From CAZNUP01 sp964609775 (lineage in GTDB: Bacteria > Patescibacteriota > Microgenomatia > JAMCZE01), in assembly GCA_964609775.1 (NCBI GenBank), contig CAZSSJ010000013.1, forward strand, positions 1-32,561: a stretch of 32,561 bases of DNA. The letters are read 5' to 3'. The notes under the pieces were generated by a model. The model was not told the DNA's origin, ran no database searches, and was given only the letters and a program-made list of their open reading frames with translations. The stretch's first letter is position 1; each line of letters starts with the position of its first letter. Positions 28,982 to 32,561 of the stretch are shown one piece after another. The position numbers were made by a program, and so were the translations under genes.

Positions 28982-29875
28982 ATGAAGATAAATGTTAAAA
29001 AACTAGATAGCTTCGATAAATCTACTCAACAACTCATAAAACTACTTGAGCATAACATCGACTTTGAGGTAGCGGTCTGGACTGCACGGGCAAACCTTGG
29101 AATAAAACCTTCAAACCTCTTGCACCTTCAAGAACTCCCAGATGATATGAAAGGTATTTTTGAAAAAGAATGGCAGGAACGAGAACCTAACTTAACAGTT
29201 GATGAAATTCATCAAATAACGGCACCCCTAGATAACCTACCTCATGGCGAGTTCGAAAGAGCTGTAGATACTCAAAATGGACAGGAAATTATGAGTAAAG
29301 TTGGATTAGAGGAACACAAATTTGAGGAGCGGCTTTTTCTATATTCAACTATTCTTCTAGATGGGTTTTTACTACCAAAAAGCTGGGTATATCCAATAGC
29401 AAACTTATTACGGCAAGGTGTGTTCGCCACTTTCGGTTCAACCGAACCCTTTTCAATTTATGTTAATGATAAATGGTTACGAAAAAGAGGCGTCAAAGGC
29501 ACAAATTTTACAAATCTTATACCCTATATTGCTCAAGAGCCACAAGGTGTTCAAATAGTTATTAGTACCAAGATAAAACATAAGAATGAATTTACTGAAT
29601 GGCTAGAAAAGAATTGGAACCAAATTCAAAGGGTGATGAAATTGACCGAATTACCTGATTATTGGTCACCTAATCTAAAAAAACTTGACCAAACTGTTGG
29701 AATAATCGAATTACAACAACAGTATCCAGAAAAAACACTAGGGCAAATTATTGAACTTTACGAGGAAAACTTGCCAGAAATCTTGGACTCTAGTAATGAG
29801 AGCATCAAGCAAGAAATAAAACAATTTAGAGAATATGTTCAACGATTGACTATAAAAGCAAGAAAAAACTTCTAA
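28982..29875 (+). CDS. Unknown 297-residue soluble protein
   Basis: I do not recognise this family. The protein has no membrane segment or signal. The N-terminus (about 1-60) is helical; the middle (about 100-200) contains ERLFLYSTILLDGFLLPKSWVYPIANLLRQG, an amphipathic helical stretch; the C-terminal third is charged and helical (KQEIKQFREYVQRLTIKARKNF). It stands between the restriction cassette and the small overlapping genes of the putative mobile element, with a 106-bp or longer untranslated gap on the left and 50 bp on the right. Its AT-rich base use matches both neighbours. It may be a cargo gene of the element; function unknown. Confidence 0.55.
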   Translation: MKINVKKLDSFDKSTQQLIKLLEHNIDFEVAVWTARANLGIKPSNLLHLQELPDDMKGIFEKEWQEREPNLTVDEIHQITAPLDNLPHGEFERAVDTQNGQEIMSKVGLEEHKFEERLFLYSTILLDGFLLPKSWVYPIANLLRQGVFATFGSTEPFSIYVNDKWLRKRGVKGTNFTNLIPYIAQEPQGVQIVISTKIKHKNEFTEWLEKNWNQIQRVMKLTELPDYWSPNLKKLDQTVGIIELQQQYPEKTLGQIIELYEENLPEILDSSNESIKQEIKQFREYVQRLTIKARKNF

Positions 29876-29925
29876 AAAATTCTCCCAATCAGCTCGTTCA
29901 GCTTCATTTATCCTGACATTATCTT

Positions 29926-30108
29926 ATGGAAAAAGGTAATGCGGGAGTACTAACCACCAAGCAAATCTTCGAGAAGCGATATGGTCGCCCTCTAACTTCT
30001 GACGAACTTTTTTCCATTCAGCAAAACCTCAAAGGCTTTTTTGAACTGTTAATCAAAATTGATAAACGGTTAAAAAAGGAGAGTAAAAGTAATGAAAAAA
30101 ATGATTGA
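29926..30108 (+). CDS. Unknown 60-residue protein of the element
   Basis: A short, helical, lysine-rich protein (MEKGNAGVLTTKQIFEKRYG to the KKESKSNEKND tail). No recognised domain. A GRPLTSDELFSIQQNLKGFFELLIKI segment suggests one amphipathic helix. It overlaps the next ORF by 17 bp and starts a run of overlapping genes that ends with the replication-type protein, so it is probably translated as part of that operon. Overlap, AAGGAG before the next start and similar base use support it as real. Confidence 0.5.
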   Translation: MEKGNAGVLTTKQIFEKRYGRPLTSDELFSIQQNLKGFFELLIKIDKRLKKESKSNEKND

Positions 30109-30457
30109 ATTTATCAAGAGGAAGTTTGGAAGAAGGCAACCATATTATCGCTGTACTGCTTATGCAAGGAAAAGTACGGGTGATGAGTTCACGAGCGACA
30201 AACTTACTCAAATAGACCAACTGGTAAGAACCCAGCAAATCCTCAACAAACTTGATACTCAAAAGATTATGGTACAGGAACCTCAAGACTTATTAGGAAT
30301 GTCTGCTGAGGAGTTTGACAAATACTTTATTCGAGAATTTCAAAAGTTACTCGATATCTGGACAAAAAGGACACGAAGTACTGCAATTCGAGCCACAGAA
30401 AAACCAAGTTTATTAAGAATTCTTAAACAGGGAGGGGGTGAAAAAGGTAATGAATAA
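30092..30457 (+). CDS. Small protein with a YARKST recombinase-like motif
   Basis: A 121-residue basic protein. CTAYARKSTGDEF near residues 20-32 is the N-terminal signature of serine recombinases (Tyr-Ala-Arg-x-Ser, with the Ser that becomes the nucleophile), but the rest of the resolvase fold is not evident and the chain is too short for one. The remainder is helical and charged (SAEEFDKYFIREFQKLLDIW). An AAGGAG lies 10 bp before the ATG. It overlaps both neighbours (17 bp and 8 bp). It could be a fragment of a former recombinase or an unrelated DNA-binding protein with a chance motif; the next gene carries the complementary, nucleophile-less part. Confidence 0.5.
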   Translation: MKKMIEFIKRKFGRRQPYYRCTAYARKSTGDEFTSDKLTQIDQLVRTQQILNKLDTQKIMVQEPQDLLGMSAEEFDKYFIREFQKLLDIWTKRTRSTAIRATEKPSLLRILKQGGGEKGNE

Positions 30458-30968
30458 AGTAGTGAACAACAAGTGTTTTATCTATGTAAGAAAAGCTGTC
30501 AAAGAACAAAATCAAAGTGATGAGGTGGCAGTAGCCGACCAAATAACGCAACTAAAAAAACTGGCAAAAGAAAAGAAACTATCAATTGCCCATATTTTTA
30601 TAGAAATAGGTTCGGGTATTGGTATCAAAAGAAAAGAGCTCAAAAAAATGTTGAAAAGACTTAAAACAGACAATATAAAGGTAGTGCTTTGTTCAAACCC
30701 AGACAGAATTACAAGAGATTACAAAGACTTAGCGGTTATTGATACGACTTTAAGGGAAGCTGGAGCGGTAATTATGACTCCAGATTATCAATATGGAGCT
30801 AACAGTAGGAATGATTTGAGATGGGACTTGCAAGTTTTTTTAGCAAAAGCATATCAGGAAAGACTAAGAGAGGATGTAAGGTTAGCAACTGCTAATGTAA
30901 AAGCTAAAAAAGCAATCATATTAGCCAAGGCATCAACAGAAAAAGAAGCATATGAGCCAAGTAAGTGA
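30450..30968 (+). CDS. Serine-recombinase catalytic domain lacking its nucleophile
   Basis: A 172-residue protein matching only the catalytic domain of resolvase/invertase-family recombinases. The first strand reads FIYVRKAVKEQ, where the family has YxRxS, so the nucleophilic serine is replaced by Ala. Later motifs remain: DQITQLKKLAKEKKL, and CSNPDRITRDYKDL with the active-site arginine pair. The DNA-binding and zinc-ribbon domains of large serine recombinases are absent. It cannot be an ordinary recombinase. It may be a DNA-binding or regulatory derivative, or a decayed gene with an intact frame. The ATG at 30450 overlaps the previous stop; a GTG at 30438 is the alternative. Overlap with spoVG downstream is 17 bp. 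Confidence 0.7.
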   Translation: MNKVVNNKCFIYVRKAVKEQNQSDEVAVADQITQLKKLAKEKKLSIAHIFIEIGSGIGIKRKELKKMLKRLKTDNIKVVLCSNPDRITRDYKDLAVIDTTLREAGAVIMTPDYQYGANSRNDLRWDLQVFLAKAYQERLREDVRLATANVKAKKAIILAKASTEKEAYEPSK

Positions 30969-31221
30969 AGTGCAAATCAAGATTGTTAAACCTCGGGACG
31001 GGTTGGTAGCCTTTGCCAGCCTCGTCCTTGATGGGAAGTTATACCTGAGTTCCATTGGTATTTTTACCAAACTAGACGGAACAGGATTTAGGCTAACCTA
31101 CCCCACAAAGAAGGTGGGAATGAATGATATGCAGATTTACCACCCAATAAACAAAGAAGCAGGTGAAGCGATTGAGGAAGCGGTAATCAGCAAAGCAAAT
31201 GAAGTATTCAGCCAAGAGTAG
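30952..31221 (+). CDS. spoVG: SpoVG-family DNA/RNA-binding protein
   Basis: An 89-residue protein with the SpoVG layout: VSEVQIKIVKPRDGLVAFAS, VLDGKLYLSSIGIF, and the YPTKK...HPINKEAGEAIEEAV segment that corresponds to the family's PSK...HPI region. Members are known as septation regulators in Bacilli, as nucleic-acid-binding regulators in other bacteria, and as small genes on plasmids and phages. Here it lies between a recombinase-derived gene and a probable replication gene, so a role in the element's own regulation is more likely than cell division. It overlaps the previous gene by 17 bp and is 2 bp from the next. Confidence 0.8.
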   Translation: MSQVSEVQIKIVKPRDGLVAFASLVLDGKLYLSSIGIFTKLDGTGFRLTYPTKKVGMNDMQIYHPINKEAGEAIEEAVISKANEVFSQE

Positions 31222-31223
31222 CT

Positions 31224-32456
31224 ATGAACACTATGACACCATATGTCACTAACTTTAACAGGAAAGTAATGAACGACACTATAACACTTAAATTATCAAG
31301 GAAAGATTTTGTAATTCTTAAACCACTGGATTGGCAACCACAACTACCTGATGTGATTACACCAACAAGTGCACCATATTTGCCATTTTATTATCCTTTT
31401 CATCTAAACAAAAAAGACCCTGTTAAGTATTACCCTAAACTGACGCTTCTATCTTATGCGGATAAAGCTACCCAACAGCCACGAATTGAACTAACAGTTG
31501 ATTTTTCAGCACCTAAAATCCTATTCAACAACAATGTGGACGAAATTGAAGAAAACGACTTTGACAATCTTATTAGCACCCTGCAATCAAGACTACAAGA
31601 GATGGGTGTTGATACAACTTACGAAGCTATCAAAAAGTCAAAGGTCTATAAACTAGACTTTTCTAAAAACATACTTCTGACCAACTATGAAACAGTTTCT
31701 AACGCCACTCGTACCATCAAACGGTTTGATATACCCAAAAGGCTAAAAATCTATAATGACCGCTTTCAGAACGAAGGCCATGCTTTGCGTATCTACAATA
31801 CCCAGCAACAAATTGTCGTTTACGATAAAGTGAAAGACTCTTTCAAAAATAAGGATGAGGCGGAAGATAAGGTCAAGACAAGTTATCAACAAAAATTACT
31901 CAAAGCTATACAAAGTCACCGTAATCCCATTGAAATCCTAAGGCTTGAAGTAAGGATATTGAATAAAAGAAAACTCAATTCGCTACTGCAATCACTTGGA
32001 TATGCACAAAATCCCACTCTAAAAGACATTTTTAAGCGTGATATTGCCCAAGTTGTACTCAAGCACTACTGGAAACTAATTACTCCTGATAATTCACAAT
32101 TCCTACTCCATTACACCGACGCTGACACCCATAAGCAGGTCGAAACATATCTTCATACGCACAATATAACAAACATTAAGTTTATTGAGGCATTAGGAAT
32201 TGCCAAACTCATTGATGACTCTAAAAAATATGGAATACGAGATATTGAACTAACTTCTTATATCAACTTTTCCACTCGGACTTGGTTGCGTAACGAACAC
32301 TACTTTGACCTGATTAACGATGTCGTAAAGGAAAACAGCAAATCAAACTTCTTGGAAGATGTAAATAAATCACTGGAAGTATTTGAGCCTTTCAAGATTT
32401 CTAGTCTATCTGAAAGTGTTGGATTGACCTTTGATTATGAAATGTTAAGACACTAA
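31224..32456 (+). CDS. Probable phage/plasmid replication initiator (gpII/X-like)
   Basis: A 410-residue protein, acidic in the middle with a basic core. A central stretch (ALRIYNTQQQIVVYDKVKDSF, about 190-210, then NPIEILRLEVRI) resembles the IYDK...LRxE region of filamentous-phage gene II/X-type and plasmid replication proteins. Catalytic tyrosines cannot be assigned with certainty. It is the last gene of the overlapping run, 2 bp after spoVG, which is where a small plasmid or phage would carry its replication gene. The family call is moderate: gene context and one motif region, not a full-length match. Alternatives are another rolling-circle initiator or an element-specific structural protein. 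Confidence 0.45.
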   Translation: MNTMTPYVTNFNRKVMNDTITLKLSRKDFVILKPLDWQPQLPDVITPTSAPYLPFYYPFHLNKKDPVKYYPKLTLLSYADKATQQPRIELTVDFSAPKILFNNNVDEIEENDFDNLISTLQSRLQEMGVDTTYEAIKKSKVYKLDFSKNILLTNYETVSNATRTIKRFDIPKRLKIYNDRFQNEGHALRIYNTQQQIVVYDKVKDSFKNKDEAEDKVKTSYQQKLLKAIQSHRNPIEILRLEVRILNKRKLNSLLQSLGYAQNPTLKDIFKRDIAQVVLKHYWKLITPDNSQFLLHYTDADTHKQVETYLHTHNITNIKFIEALGIAKLIDDSKKYGIRDIELTSYINFSTRTWLRNEHYFDLINDVVKENSKSNFLEDVNKSLEVFEPFKISSLSESVGLTFDYEMLRH

Positions 32457-32470
32457 ACTAACGAAAAACT

Positions 32471-32539
32471 ATGAATTATAGGACATCTAACGAACTCAAA
32501 AAGGGAATGGTAGATTCGCAGTGGAAGTGCAACACTTGA
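32471..32539 (+). pseudogene. 22-codon ORF, probably cut by an insertion
   Basis: The ORF MNYRTSNELKKG... opens 14 bp after the replication gene stop and runs to a stop at 32537-32539, its last ten codons inside the IS30-like end. It may be the remaining start of a gene interrupted at about 32509. Weak evidence. Confidence 0.25.
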
Positions 32540-32561
32540 AGACTAGGTTGTCAGTCTCTTC
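32509..32561. mobile_element. Possible IS30-family terminal inverted repeat
   Basis: GGTAGATTC (32509-32517) followed at similar distances by GG and GCAACA (32528-32533) resembles the left end of IS30 (GTAGATTC, GG, GCAACA). The element would continue past the window, so no transposase can be seen. Resemblance is short and the call is tentative. Confidence 0.3.

Noticed and set aside
1..32561. tRNA and rRNA genes
   Set aside because: I looked for cloverleaf and rRNA-like sequence and saw none; a covariance search was not possible.

Overview
The window looks like a chromosomal segment of a Candidate Phyla Radiation (Patescibacteria) bacterium, possibly Microgenomates. The evidence is a compact and rearranged division and cell wall (dcw) cluster with shortened proteins (a 117-residue FtsQ-like protein and a MurE without its first domain), a MurL-type glutamate epimerase beside murD, AT-rich heptamer spacers, and many starts with little or no 5' leader. 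TGA is used as a stop (for example at the end of ftsI), so the code is standard. The phylum is inferred from gene content; no rRNA is present to confirm it.

Positions 155-20869, almost all on the minus strand and visibly GC-richer, form one large wall, division and translation block. In transcription order it reads glyS, a small secreted or anchored protein, rsmH, ftsL-like, ftsI, murE, a beta-lactamase-fold protein, murL, murD, murC, an unknown 114-residue protein, murA, mraY, ftsW, murG, a mini-ftsQ, ftsA and ftsZ. murB is the only plus-strand gene in it. Together these cover UDP-MurNAc formation, stem-peptide assembly up to the third residue, both lipid steps, septal polymerisation and cross-linking, and the FtsZ/FtsA ring. 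murF, ddl and murI are not in the window. Several active sites differ from the textbook: MurA has Asp for the catalytic Cys, MurE lacks the DNPR motif, MraY has lost its HHH motif, and the MurC P-loop is altered. Five arrays of four 9-bp units (CTTAAG plus three bases) lie in or beside murB, murC and murL. glyS is preceded by a promoter, a short glycine T-box-like leader and an intrinsic terminator.

From about 21.1 kb to the end the DNA is visibly AT-richer and looks accessory. A hisC-like aminotransferase has what appears to be a classical ribosome-mediated attenuator: a 25-codon leader peptide carrying Tyr-Tyr-Trp-His-Tyr, alternative 1:2 and 2:3 pairings, and a terminator whose 3' arm doubles as the Shine-Dalgarno. 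The aminotransferase and a small gene are flanked by a 20-bp direct repeat. Next comes a restriction-modification cassette (23.9-28.8 kb): a small helix-turn-helix protein with a 10-bp-phased operator-like array, a fused nuclease-methyltransferase, a two-domain specificity subunit, a membrane-anchored protein and a NucS-like nuclease.

The last part (29.0-32.5 kb) looks like a mobile element: tightly overlapping small genes, a serine-recombinase catalytic domain that has lost its nucleophile, a SpoVG-family protein and a likely phage or plasmid replication initiator. The window ends in what may be the terminus of an IS30-like element. Nothing is recognisable in 1-154, downstream of ftsZ.
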